A stretch of DNA of 51,067 nucleotides from Moraxella sp. (GTDB taxonomy: Bacteria; Pseudomonadota; Gammaproteobacteria; Pseudomonadales; Moraxellaceae), in contig JAUMUJ010000013.1 in assembly GCA_030530785.1 (NCBI GenBank), positions 1 to 51,067 of the forward strand, in the 5' to 3' direction. Shown piece after piece: positions 26,770 through 36,235 of this stretch. Position 1 is the first letter of the stretch; the number at the start of each line of letters is the position of its first letter. The notes under the pieces are model-generated. The model was not told where the DNA came from. It ran no database searches and saw only the letters and a program-made list of their open reading frames with translations. Position numbers and translations under genes: made by a program.

Positions 26770-28095
26770 CTATATTGGCGTATCGTCTTGGGTGGGGGTC
26801 ATGGTGTGTTGATGTTGGTGTAGTTTTTTATACAAAAACACGCCAAATAGCACGTTCAGTCCGCCTGTGATGGCAAACAATGTGGGTAAAGACAAACCCA
26901 GCACGCTTAAAATCATGATGGAAAACACCGCCGACCCCACCATAAAGATGGCGTTAAAGATGTTATTTGCTCCGACTACCCGAGAGCGGTGGCTGATGGG
27001 GGCGTACGCTTGCATAAAGGCGTATAGTGGCACGATATAAACCCCACCTGACAGCCCAAGCAAAAACAAATCCACAAATATCCGTGTCGTGCCAGTCATG
27101 CTCAATAACTGACCGATGCCATAACTGCCATCAACGGCGGGTATCTTGACGGCATTTAACGCCAAAAATAAATCAATGGCAAAGATGGACAAGCCGATGA
27201 TGCCGATGGGCAGTAGCCTTAGGCTGATTTGGTTTTTGGTCAGCGTTTTACACAACAGCGAGCCTGTGGCGGTACCCACCGAAAATAAGGTTAATAAAAA
27301 GATGACCACCGATTCGTTACCATGCAAGATGACTTTGCTAAATTCGGGAACTTGGGTTAAAAATGTCGCTCCATAAAACCAAAACCAACTGTTACCTAAG
27401 ATGATAAAGTATAAAAGCGGTAAACCGTACAGATATTTGATGATGTCAAAACTGGTGCTAAAAATGTTGTAATTGACTGTCAAATCAGGAGCATGAGGTA
27501 AGGTGGTGGGGATAAATTTGGACGCAACAAAGCCTAAAATTGCCACGATGAGCGTAACAGACGACACCCAAAGCAGGGAGTTTGGCAGTTGGGTCAGCAC
27601 CCCTGCCATCATCATGCCCGTTAAAATAGCAAGGCTTGTGCCTGTTTGAAACAGCCCATTTGCTCCGACCAACTCATTCTTGTTCATGGCTTCGGGCAGG
27701 TAGGCGTATTTGACGGGCCCAAAAAAGGTGGACTGTGTGCCCATCAAAAACAATGCCACAAACAACAGCCAATATATCTCAAACACAAAACCTGCCATCG
27801 CCAAAACCATGATGATGATTTCTAGCAGTTTGATGGCACGGGTTAAGTGGGCTTTTTCATATTTATCGGCGATTTGACCTGCCAATGCCGAAAATAAAAA
27901 ATAAGGCAAGATAAACAGCAGGGCTGCCAAGTTGTTTAACAGGCTGATTTTCATGCCCATTTTAGTAGCAGCAGAGTAGGTTAAAACCAAAATCAAGGCT
28001 TGTTTAAAGACGTTATCATTAAACGCTCCTAAAAATTGGGTCAAAAACATCGGGGTAAATCGGCGATGTTTAAATAAGGAAAATTGAGAAGCCAT
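26770..28095 (-). CDS. MFS transporter, lysophospholipid transporter LplT-like
   Basis: This is a 12-helix major facilitator superfamily protein. The motif FGPVKYAYLPEAMNKNELVGA after helix 4-5 and FLTQFLGAFNDNVFKQALIL at the N-terminus are characteristic of LplT and of the transporter half of Aas, which flip lysophospholipids for re-acylation. The frame extends upstream to 28323, but the ATG at 28095 (MASQFSLFKHRRF) is chosen because the extra 76 residues are not MFS-like and would overlap tamA's upstream region and start. No acyltransferase domain is fused, so the acylating partner must be elsewhere. Confidence 0.85.
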   Translation of the reverse strand: MASQFSLFKHRRFTPMFLTQFLGAFNDNVFKQALILVLTYSAATKMGMKISLLNNLAALLFILPYFLFSALAGQIADKYEKAHLTRAIKLLEIIIMVLAMAGFVFEIYWLLFVALFLMGTQSTFFGPVKYAYLPEAMNKNELVGANGLFQTGTSLAILTGMMMAGVLTQLPNSLLWVSSVTLIVAILGFVASKFIPTTLPHAPDLTVNYNIFSTSFDIIKYLYGLPLLYFIILGNSWFWFYGATFLTQVPEFSKVILHGNESVVIFLLTLFSVGTATGSLLCKTLTKNQISLRLLPIGIIGLSIFAIDLFLALNAVKIPAVDGSYGIGQLLSMTGTTRIFVDLFLLGLSGGVYIVPLYAFMQAYAPISHRSRVVGANNIFNAIFMVGSAVFSIMILSVLGLSLPTLFAITGGLNVLFGVFLYKKLHQHQHTMTPTQDDTPI

Positions 28096-28141
28096 AAGGG
28101 TGCTTTTTGTGGTTAAAGAGATGATATAATAGCAGAAATTT

Positions 28142-30808
28142 ATGAGATGGTCATCTTTTGGGAACGGCGTGAGCGTGTATTTATTCAATAAAAGAGCATG
28201 GGTGGGGTCATTAGGTCTGGCGGTGATGGCGTGTGCGTGGGCAGACGATGGGGCGGACACAGCCCCTTTTGTGCTGTTAAGTCCTGAGCAGATTGAACAA
28301 AAACTGTCCGCTTTGACCATCACTGACCCCTATGATGACACGCCCGTGTCGCACCTTAATCAAGCCAATGTCCCGCTTGGGCTTGATGTGAATGCCATCA
28401 CCCGACTGCCCACCTTAGAGAGTGTAACGGCGATGGCAGATACGCCTGATGATGACAGCATAGACCCCAGTGATTATATTCCCGCTCTTGAAGTGGCAGA
28501 TGATGAGCCGATGCTTGCTGATGATGGTATGGTGGACACTACCCCAACCACCAACCCCGCCAAAAAACTCTACAATCGTCTGTTTCAAGACGGTGTGGAA
28601 AAATTAGCCCGCCTAAAAGTGCAAATTTACACCACGCCTGCCGATGGCGAGCGTAGCACTGATTTGACAAAACTGTACCGATTGGACAAAAAAGCCCTAC
28701 GCCAACAACCCTACGCCAATATCATCGCTACTTTAACGGACAACACCGCCCAAAGTGTGGCAGATTTTCGCACGTCCGCCCCCAAACTTCGCCAAGCGGT
28801 CAAAACTGCCAGTCGGGCGGTGGGTTATTATGATTTGGATTTTAGCTTGACCAAAACCACCTCAGGCGAGATAAACGTCATCATTCATGATTTGGGTGAA
28901 CCCGTTGTGGTTCAGTCGCAAATCCTAGAAGTTCGGGGCGATGGGGCGGACGATGTGGATTATCGTACCATCATAGAAAATGCCCCATTAAGACAAGGCG
29001 ATGTGTTTCATCATGGGCTGTATGAAACCACAAAAACTGCCATTGATTATATCAGTGCCGAAAAGGGCTATTTTGACAGTCGTTGGCTTGACCATTCATC
29101 GGACATTATTTTGCCTGATAACATCGCAGATGTCAGTTTGATTTATGAGTCAGGTCAGCAGTATGTTTTTGATGATGTTATATTTTTTACCATAGACCCA
29201 GACACCAAAGAGCTGACGACCGACCCAAACAAACTGCCTGTCAAGCCAAAAATCTTAAAACAGCTCATGAGTTTTGAGATGGGGGACGCTTATAATCGCA
29301 CCGCCATTCGTAACCTAAGTAATAGTCTGCTTGCCACGGGGTATTTTAACGGGGTAAATACCGAGATGGTGTTGCCCGAGCATCAAACCCAAACCCCCAT
29401 CTCCTTTGAAAATACCAACCAAGCTCAATCGGGTCAAAGCGTGCAATTAGATGATGGCGTGGCTGTGGACATCGCTCCCATTGAGTTTAGCACGTCCCAA
29501 GCATTGAGCGATAAATTGGCGATGGTTACTCAAAAAGCCCAAAGATTATACAATGCCCCCGATGACCGTTTACTCATCACGGACACCACCAAACAATCCA
29601 AAAGCATCTTTGGGCGTATCAGTGATGCAGTCAGCACCATCGCCAGAGCCATTTTGCCCGATGAATCATCTGATTTGCCCCCTGAGTTGGCAGAAGGTCA
29701 AGAAAGACCAGCATTGGCAGGACGCAAAAGCCCACAAGAGGTCTATCAGGATAAAAAAATCCCCTTGTATGTCTTTGTGGTGGCAGATAAGCCCAAGGAT
29801 GCTCAAATCGGTCTGGGTTGGGGTTCAGACAGTGGGGCAAGGCTGGGCGTAAAACTTGAACATAAGCTACTGAATCAACACGGTATGCAAGCGGGGGTGG
29901 ATATCGGCGTTTCTCAAAATAGCCAGCGGGTTGATACTTACATCACCCGCCCGATGAGCCACCCGTTAAATGACATATTAAAGGCAAGTTTGTCCTTTGA
30001 AAATGAATCGGTCAATCAAGGCGTGGGTAATTTTGATTTATCATCAAAAACCCTAGAAACCGCCCTAAGTCGCAACATCGTCAAACAAAACGGTTGGAGT
30101 CGCTCGTACTCTGTGCGTTATCATCTAGATGAGCTAGAAACCAAAGTCTCCCCAGAGATTTGGGAGAATCTGCCCATTTGGTTTTTAAATGGCAAACCCA
30201 CCCAAGAGGCCTTATTAATGGGCTATGCGATGAATAAAGTGGTGTCAGATAATACCCTATTACCCATGCAAGGCTATCGGCAGTATTATTCGTTGGAGAT
30301 GGGGCTGGGGGGGCTTTTGACCGACACCAACATGGCAATTGCTCGGACGGGGATAAGTGGTGTGTACAGCTTTGGTGATAATGCTTATGGCAAAAAACGA
30401 GCCCATCAAGTACTGGGTGGGGTGCAAGCAGGTTATCTGTGGGCAGATGATTTTAATGCCGTGCCGTATAAATTGCGATTTTTTGCAGGAGGCGACCAAA
30501 GCATTCGGGGCTATGGCTACAAAAGCCTATCGCCATTGTCCGACAAAGGCTATCTGATGGGCGGTCAAGCCTTAGCGGTGGCAACGGGTGAGTATAATTA
30601 TGAAGTATTAGAGGGACTTCGTTTGGGGGTATTTGCCGATGTGGGTAATGCTTATGATAAAGATTTTAAAAATGACACCAAAATCGGTGCAGGCGTGGGC
30701 GTGCGTTGGGCATCGCCTGTGGGTCAAGTCAGGTTAGATGTGGCAACAGGCATCAAAGAAGAGGGCAATCCCATTAAAATTCACTTTTTTATCGGTATGC
30801 CGTTTTGA
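28142..30808 (+). CDS. tamA: Omp85-family translocation and assembly module TamA
   Basis: TamA is the outer-membrane half of the TAM complex, which with TamB helps insert outer-membrane proteins and move lipids. A signal peptide ends near ACAWA. A roughly 110-residue acidic Pro/Thr linker precedes the POTRA domains (from about 140), and the C-terminal 16-strand barrel begins near 545 with the Omp85 motif QSIRGYGYKS and a terminal Phe. At 888 residues it is about 300 longer than E. coli TamA; some 120 residues are inserted within POTRA3 (about 415-537). An alternative GTG start at 28169 is possible. tamB follows after 52 bases. Confidence 0.9.
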   Translation: MRWSSFGNGVSVYLFNKRAWVGSLGLAVMACAWADDGADTAPFVLLSPEQIEQKLSALTITDPYDDTPVSHLNQANVPLGLDVNAITRLPTLESVTAMADTPDDDSIDPSDYIPALEVADDEPMLADDGMVDTTPTTNPAKKLYNRLFQDGVEKLARLKVQIYTTPADGERSTDLTKLYRLDKKALRQQPYANIIATLTDNTAQSVADFRTSAPKLRQAVKTASRAVGYYDLDFSLTKTTSGEINVIIHDLGEPVVVQSQILEVRGDGADDVDYRTIIENAPLRQGDVFHHGLYETTKTAIDYISAEKGYFDSRWLDHSSDIILPDNIADVSLIYESGQQYVFDDVIFFTIDPDTKELTTDPNKLPVKPKILKQLMSFEMGDAYNRTAIRNLSNSLLATGYFNGVNTEMVLPEHQTQTPISFENTNQAQSGQSVQLDDGVAVDIAPIEFSTSQALSDKLAMVTQKAQRLYNAPDDRLLITDTTKQSKSIFGRISDAVSTIARAILPDESSDLPPELAEGQERPALAGRKSPQEVYQDKKIPLYVFVVADKPKDAQIGLGWGSDSGARLGVKLEHKLLNQHGMQAGVDIGVSQNSQRVDTYITRPMSHPLNDILKASLSFENESVNQGVGNFDLSSKTLETALSRNIVKQNGWSRSYSVRYHLDELETKVSPEIWENLPIWFLNGKPTQEALLMGYAMNKVVSDNTLLPMQGYRQYYSLEMGLGGLLTDTNMAIARTGISGVYSFGDNAYGKKRAHQVLGGVQAGYLWADDFNAVPYKLRFFAGGDQSIRGYGYKSLSPLSDKGYLMGGQALAVATGEYNYEVLEGLRLGVFADVGNAYDKDFKNDTKIGAGVGVRWASPVGQVRLDVATGIKEEGNPIKIHFFIGMPF

Positions 30809-30860
30809 TTGAAAATTTATTTGGCTTGTGTTTTAATAGTGTGTTTTTTGTAAAGATTTA

Positions 30861-33800
30861 ATGTTGATGAGTGATGTCAAAGCTCCGCCCGCCCCAACAA
30901 ATCCCATCAAGCGTGGGACTGTTTGGCTGTTGGTGTCGGTTTTGGCGGTGTTTGTGCTGTTGGCGGTGGCAGTTTTTTATGTGCTGACCACCCCTGATGG
31001 CACACGTTGGGTGCTGTCCAACATTGCCACACGCACAGGGGTAAGCCTAACTTATGAGCGTGGCACGCTGTATGATGGCATTGATGTGTCGGGCGTGTCT
31101 GTTCAGGCGGGCGACATCACCATCAGTGCCGATAAGGCTCATCTAAAATTGGGCTGGCGAGCGGTCTTATTAAAGCAAGTGCATTTAATGGATGCTCACA
31201 TTAACGAGCTTGTCATCACCAACCCAAATTCCCCCACAGGTGAGCCTTTTGATTATCCGACCGTCAGCACGCCTGTGGCGGTATATGCTTATCGTGCGTC
31301 TGCCACCACCGTGCGTTATGAGCAAGCCACCAAAGACCCTGTCATGTTGTATGACATTTATCTTAACCAAGCCCGATGGCTAGACACCAAAGTGTCGGTC
31401 AGTGGTGGTCGCTTGGACTATGACCATATGGTCAAGGTAGATAAGGTGGCAGGGGATATCACGCTGACCGATGGCTATCCCCTAGATGCGGTGGCAGATG
31501 TGTGGATTGCTCCCTTAGAAAAGGTATATTTTGACCCGCTACAAGCTCATTTTCAAGGCACGCTCAAACGCACGCACGGCACATTAACCAGCCGATATAA
31601 CCAGCACGCCATCAGGGGAGAATTTGTCGCACAAGGTCTGAGTGATGATGCACCATTTAGTGCCAGATTAGATTTTGATAAAGTGGTTTTGCCCTATGCA
31701 GACAGCCAAAACATCACGCTGACCGATGGTGTGATTACCGCCGATGGTACGACCGATGAGATTGAGTTGCGTGTGAATACCGACATGGTGGGCAAAGACA
31801 TTCCCAAAGGTCGCTATCAGGGTCGTGGTGTGATTAAGATTGACGATGATGGTATGGACGTTACGTTTTTGCAGGCAAATACCGCAAGTGGTGTACTGAC
31901 CGCCAAAGGCAAGATGAGCTGGGCGGATAAGTTTGTGATGAGTGCCACCGTTACAGGCGATGCTGTCAAGGTGCGTGAGCTAATGCCCCTAGAATATCAA
32001 GAATACCAAGCCTATTTGCCGACCACTTTAACAGGCACGTTGGGGGTGAATTATTGGTATTTGGACAAAGACAATAACACCAAATGGGCGTTTGACCTAC
32101 GCCAAAAAGACGGCGAGCAGGTGCAAGCCACGCTTAGCCAATCCCAAGCCAAGCCCAATCTGGCTTGGCACATTAACGCCGATTGGCAAAAGCTCATTCG
32201 CCATCGTGTGCCTCATCTGGATAAGATTGACAGTCCACATGGCACAGCCCATGTCATTGTCAAAGATGGCAAAACCGACATTCACGCCAAAGCTCTAATT
32301 CACGAGTTGTCTGTCGCCCCCAAAGGCGATTATGACGTTACTGCCAGCATTTTAGGTCGTCAGATTAAGTTGCCAAAGTTTAGCTATGATGGCGATGTGG
32401 GAGTGTTGTCTGGTCGGGGCGACATCACGCTTGCTCATAAAGATGATCCTTTATCATGGCGGTTTGACATTAACAGCAAAAAACTTATGCCAAACGCCTA
32501 TCTTGGCGATGATGCCACGCCCATTGACAGTCTGTCAGGGAGTGTGTCGGCGTCTGGCGTGATGAGCGGAGACAAACAAGCCAAGCATGACATCAGTATC
32601 AAGCACAGCGATTTGACCGCCGTGATGAAAGATGGCAGTGTTCATCTGACAGGGTCAGGGGCAGGCGTGTTGGTGCTGGCAGGGGGTGAGCTTAAAAACT
32701 TTAAAGCCACCTTTGATGGCGACATTTCCCAAACCTTACTGCCCCAACTGCCCAAGACAGCCATTAAAGCGAATGCGTCGGGCGATTTGATGGCATTATC
32801 CATTCATACGCTTGGGCTAAAAAATCCATTTTTGCAGGCATCTGTGGCAGGTAAGGTGGGACTAAAAGATGGCGTGGCGTGGGATTTGGTGGCGGACGTG
32901 GCTCACTTAGATACCCAAAAATTCGTCCAAGACAGTACACTCATCGCCAAAATACAAGGCAAACTTAGCACCAAAGGACGCCATACCAAAGACAACATAG
33001 AATACGTCCAAGCGGTATTTGATGGCAAATTGCGTGAGCATGAGCTACTGGTGGGCGATGTGTCTTTTGATGTGTTGGGGCGTGGCGATGGTTTTAATAT
33101 CAACCATGTCCGTCATCAAGGGCGTGCGGGTGATTTTTGGGCAAAGGGCAAAGTGGATTTGGCAAAGCTGTCATGGGATTTGGTGGCAAACATGAAAGGC
33201 TTTAATGTCGGAGCATTTGTCAAAAACCTAAAAACCGACTTAACGGGAGGCTTTGCTACGCATGGCGTGTGGGGGCAGGGCGATAAAGTGGTGTCGGTTG
33301 ATGGCTTAAATTTAACAGGGCAGTTTAATGGTCAGCCCCTAAATGCGACAGGCTCATTATTTGCCAAACTGCGTCTGCCTAAGGATTTGCCAAATTATTT
33401 TAACCGCCTAAAAAGTGCCACCAAACTGCCAAAAACACCCAATGATTTTTTTGCCTTACAACAACAAATCCAAGACAACTCTCGGCAAACTCAGCACATT
33501 TTTCAAACGCTAAAAGCGGACAATCTGACCATACAAATGGGCGACAATGTGGCAAAGATGGGCGGCACAGAGCGACATTTGACCACCACGCTTGATATTA
33601 AGGAGCTAAATCAGCTTTGGTCGGACGCACAAGGCGTGATACAAGGCGGGCTTATCATCATGAATGACAAACACGCCTTACCCACCGTCTATGCCGACCT
33701 GACCGCCAAAGACGTGCGAACGGCGGACATCATCGTCCAACGAGCAAGCGTGTTGGGTAAAATCGTCAATCTTGCCCAGTCGCCAAGCCATGTTCGTTTA

Positions 33801-35789
33801 GAGGTGGATAACATCATCGCTTTGGGGCGAGTGGTACAAAATGCCTACTTGGATTTTCAAGGCACACAAATTAACCATCGGGTGTCTTTTGGCAGTAAAA
33901 ACGCCAGTTTGCAAGCCCAAGCGGTGGTAACGGGTGGGTTTGACGGTGAGCGTTATCAGGGGGTACTCTCTGATGGGCAAATGCAAAGCCGATTTGGGCA
34001 ACTGTTTCAACGTCAGCCGAGCGAATTTGGCTATGTGTTAGACAGCCATGAGATAAAAGTCGCCCCACATTGCTGGCAAACCACAGGCACAAAATCGGAT
34101 AAAGTTGGGGTATTGTGCTTGCCACAAATGCTTCATTATTCGCCCAAAGGGGGTGATGTGGACGTGGTCATTCAAAACCTAGACACGTCTGTTTTGTCTC
34201 CTGCTTTGCCCAGCGACATGGTGTGGCAATCCACATTAAACGGCAAAATCAAGGCAAACTGGCAAGCGGGTAAAGCTCCCTTTGTTAATGCCGTGCTGTA
34301 TTCTGATAAAGGTCAAGTGGGCGTAACCCAAGATGACACAGGCTATGTACAAATGCCCTATGAACGCATATCGCTCATCGCTCAAACCTTGCCGACAGGC
34401 TTTAAAATCCGAGCAGACGTAGCGGGTACGGCAGGTCAAGGCTATGCCGATGTGCTTATTGACCCTTATGGGGCAGGCAAACCCATCAAAGGGGTGTTGG
34501 CACTTAGCGACATCAATCTTGCGGTGGTGCGTCCGTTTTTTCCTGATTTACAAACCCTATCGGGTAAGATTGACATCGCAGGCGGTATCAGTGGCGTGCT
34601 AAACAAACCCCTATTTTATGGCAATGCCGAGCTTAGCGGTGGACGATTGGCGATGTTTGGTGTGCCATTGACCTTGACTGACATTGAAGCGAATGTCGCC
34701 ATCAACGGCACACGTGCCAAACTTGATGGGCAGTTTGTGGCAGGCGAGGGTAAGGGCGTGATTGATGGGCAGATAGATTGGCAAGGGGATTTGCAAGCCA
34801 AAATCGGCATTTTGGGTGAGCATTTGACTGTCAGCAGTCCACCGCTTTTGACCGCCAGTATCTCTCCTGAGCTTGAAATCATCATCAAGCCTCTAAAAAG
34901 CCATGTGGACATCAAGGGGGTGGTGTTTGTGCCGTCTGCCACCATTCGCCCGCCCCAAGCAGGGACAAGCATTGTGGGCGAGTCGGCTGATGTGTCGGTG
35001 CTTGACCGCCGTTTGATGGGCAACATTAACCGAGTGTTGGCAGAGGTTAAACCATGGAGCATTAACGCTGATATTGGGCTGGATTTGGGTAATGATGTGT
35101 CATTTCGGGGTTTTGGGACAAAACTGCCACTGGCAGGGACGCTCCATCTGACCCAAATGGGACAAGGCTCTATGCGAGCATTTGGGGTAATACAGGTGTC
35201 TGAACGCACTAAGATTGATGGTATTGGACAAAATTTAGAGCTAAATTATGCCCAAATTCGCTTTAATGGAGACATGCTAAATCCTCGCCTATCCATTGAA
35301 GGCGAAAAAGAAATTCAAGGGCAGACGGTGGGTTTGCGGGTCAAAGGCACGGCAAATGACCCTGACATCACGGTGTTTAATAACGCAGGTCTGACCGAAC
35401 AGCAGGCGATGAATGCACTCATCACAGGGCGTATTGATGAAGCCAGCGATGCCCAAGCATCCGAGCAGGCGTTTAATTCTCAGGTTGCCAACAGTTTGGC
35501 AGCAGCGGGGCTTAGCTTGGGACTGTCAGGCACACGAAGCATTACCAACCAAATCGGTCAGGCACTGGGGTTTGACAGTTTGACGGTAGATGCATCGGGC
35601 AATTCTAGCGACACCAGTGTGAATATCACAGGTTATCTGAGTCCTGATTTGTATCTTCGTTATGGGGTGGGGGTATTTAATGCCGAATCCACGCTGTCCA
35701 TGCGATATCAGCTGACTCGCCGTGTGTACATAGAAGCTACCCGAGCGGTAGAAAATACCGTAGATGTGATTTATCGCTGGAAATTTTAA
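30861..35789 (+). CDS. tamB: Translocation and assembly module protein TamB
   Basis: TamB is a very long inner-membrane-anchored protein that spans the periplasm as a hydrophobic beta-groove and pairs with TamA. The 1642-residue product has one N-terminal membrane helix (about residues 20-43), a long series of beta-rich repeats, and the conserved C-terminal TamB domain (formerly DUF490) with GTANDPDITVFN, SEQEAMNALITGR-like (here EQQAMNALITGR) and the final beta signal DVIYRWKF. The start may be ATG 30861 or ATG 30867 (MSDVK). A perfect terminator follows its stop. Confidence 0.94.
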   Translation: MLMSDVKAPPAPTNPIKRGTVWLLVSVLAVFVLLAVAVFYVLTTPDGTRWVLSNIATRTGVSLTYERGTLYDGIDVSGVSVQAGDITISADKAHLKLGWRAVLLKQVHLMDAHINELVITNPNSPTGEPFDYPTVSTPVAVYAYRASATTVRYEQATKDPVMLYDIYLNQARWLDTKVSVSGGRLDYDHMVKVDKVAGDITLTDGYPLDAVADVWIAPLEKVYFDPLQAHFQGTLKRTHGTLTSRYNQHAIRGEFVAQGLSDDAPFSARLDFDKVVLPYADSQNITLTDGVITADGTTDEIELRVNTDMVGKDIPKGRYQGRGVIKIDDDGMDVTFLQANTASGVLTAKGKMSWADKFVMSATVTGDAVKVRELMPLEYQEYQAYLPTTLTGTLGVNYWYLDKDNNTKWAFDLRQKDGEQVQATLSQSQAKPNLAWHINADWQKLIRHRVPHLDKIDSPHGTAHVIVKDGKTDIHAKALIHELSVAPKGDYDVTASILGRQIKLPKFSYDGDVGVLSGRGDITLAHKDDPLSWRFDINSKKLMPNAYLGDDATPIDSLSGSVSASGVMSGDKQAKHDISIKHSDLTAVMKDGSVHLTGSGAGVLVLAGGELKNFKATFDGDISQTLLPQLPKTAIKANASGDLMALSIHTLGLKNPFLQASVAGKVGLKDGVAWDLVADVAHLDTQKFVQDSTLIAKIQGKLSTKGRHTKDNIEYVQAVFDGKLREHELLVGDVSFDVLGRGDGFNINHVRHQGRAGDFWAKGKVDLAKLSWDLVANMKGFNVGAFVKNLKTDLTGGFATHGVWGQGDKVVSVDGLNLTGQFNGQPLNATGSLFAKLRLPKDLPNYFNRLKSATKLPKTPNDFFALQQQIQDNSRQTQHIFQTLKADNLTIQMGDNVAKMGGTERHLTTTLDIKELNQLWSDAQGVIQGGLIIMNDKHALPTVYADLTAKDVRTADIIVQRASVLGKIVNLAQSPSHVRLEVDNIIALGRVVQNAYLDFQGTQINHRVSFGSKNASLQAQAVVTGGFDGERYQGVLSDGQMQSRFGQLFQRQPSEFGYVLDSHEIKVAPHCWQTTGTKSDKVGVLCLPQMLHYSPKGGDVDVVIQNLDTSVLSPALPSDMVWQSTLNGKIKANWQAGKAPFVNAVLYSDKGQVGVTQDDTGYVQMPYERISLIAQTLPTGFKIRADVAGTAGQGYADVLIDPYGAGKPIKGVLALSDINLAVVRPFFPDLQTLSGKIDIAGGISGVLNKPLFYGNAELSGGRLAMFGVPLTLTDIEANVAINGTRAKLDGQFVAGEGKGVIDGQIDWQGDLQAKIGILGEHLTVSSPPLLTASISPELEIIIKPLKSHVDIKGVVFVPSATIRPPQAGTSIVGESADVSVLDRRLMGNINRVLAEVKPWSINADIGLDLGNDVSFRGFGTKLPLAGTLHLTQMGQGSMRAFGVIQVSERTKIDGIGQNLELNYAQIRFNGDMLNPRLSIEGEKEIQGQTVGLRVKGTANDPDITVFNNAGLTEQQAMNALITGRIDEASDAQASEQAFNSQVANSLAAAGLSLGLSGTRSITNQIGQALGFDSLTVDASGNSSDTSVNITGYLSPDLYLRYGVGVFNAESTLSMRYQLTRRVYIEATRAVENTVDVIYRWKF

Positions 35790-35800
35790 AACTTGCCAAA

Positions 35801-35824
35801 AAAAGCACCCGATGGGGTGCTTTT
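35801..35824. terminator. Terminator between tamB and hemP
   Basis: Perfect 10-bp stem aaaagcaccc / gggtgctttt with a GATG tetraloop and A/T tracts on both sides, between convergent stops. Confidence 0.88.
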
Positions 35825-35840
35825 ATCAGTCGGTTGCCAG

Positions 35841-36008
35841 TTATTTGGTTAAAATTAGGCGGTTATTGCGGGTTAAGCGTAAGCGGTATTCTTCGCCTTG
35901 ATGTTCAATACGAACTTCCTTAGTCAGAGCAAACAGGTTTTGTGAATGCAAAGTCGGCAGGCGGGTTGCTTCACGGTTGCTAAAATAGCGAGCGATGGTC
36001 ATAGTCAT
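35841..36008 (-). CDS. hemP: Hemin uptake protein HemP
   Basis: This 55-residue gene is easily missed. The C-terminal half reads KEVRIEHQGEEYRLRLTR then NNRLILTK, the signature of the HemP family (hemin uptake protein, also seen as a regulator-like peptide for heme receptor genes in some bacteria). It is cytoplasmic and basic. The start at ATG 36008 (MTMTIARYF) is supported by AAGGA nine bases upstream; the second ATG at 36002 is an alternative. It lies alone here; no heme receptor or transporter is adjacent. Its upstream region has a Fur-like box, so iron-controlled expression is likely. Confidence 0.85.
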   Translation of the reverse strand: MTMTIARYFSNREATRLPTLHSQNLFALTKEVRIEHQGEEYRLRLTRNNRLILTK

Positions 36009-36123
36009 GGCGAGTTTCCTTGTGTGGGTGGGTTACGGGTATTTTCCCGAGCCACATTGGCTTAAACTTTGAACTAAAATGCGGTTTATTTGTAACCAAT
36101 TACAAAAATGATATTTGTTTATA

Positions 36124-36178
36124 AATAGTAACAATTATCATTTTCTATTATAATAACAAAATTAAAAAATAATGCAAG
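36124..36178 (-). promoter_or_regulatory. hemP promoter with Fur-box candidate
   Basis: On the minus strand, a -35-like TTGCAT (36178-36173) is followed by a TATTAT/TATAAT -10 region, and then by gaaaatgataattgttactatt (about 36145-36124). The last element matches the 19-base Fur consensus at about 12 positions by eye. Placement at the start point fits repression by Fur. Confidence 0.5.
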
Positions 36179-36235
36179 CCCTAAATGTAACAATTTGTAT
36201 CATTCTCCAACATTCAGACAAAAGGCAGTATTGTG

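Noticed and set aside
28096-28323. Upstream extension of the LplT-like gene (76 residues)
   Set aside because: The extra stretch is not MFS-like, overlaps the start of tamA on the other strand, and the ATG at 28095 begins the conserved sequence.
34616-35209. Long minus-strand open frame of 197 codons within tamB
   Set aside because: It lies fully antisense to conserved TamB sequence and its composition (Ser/Pro/Met/Thr-rich) is typical of a shadow frame.
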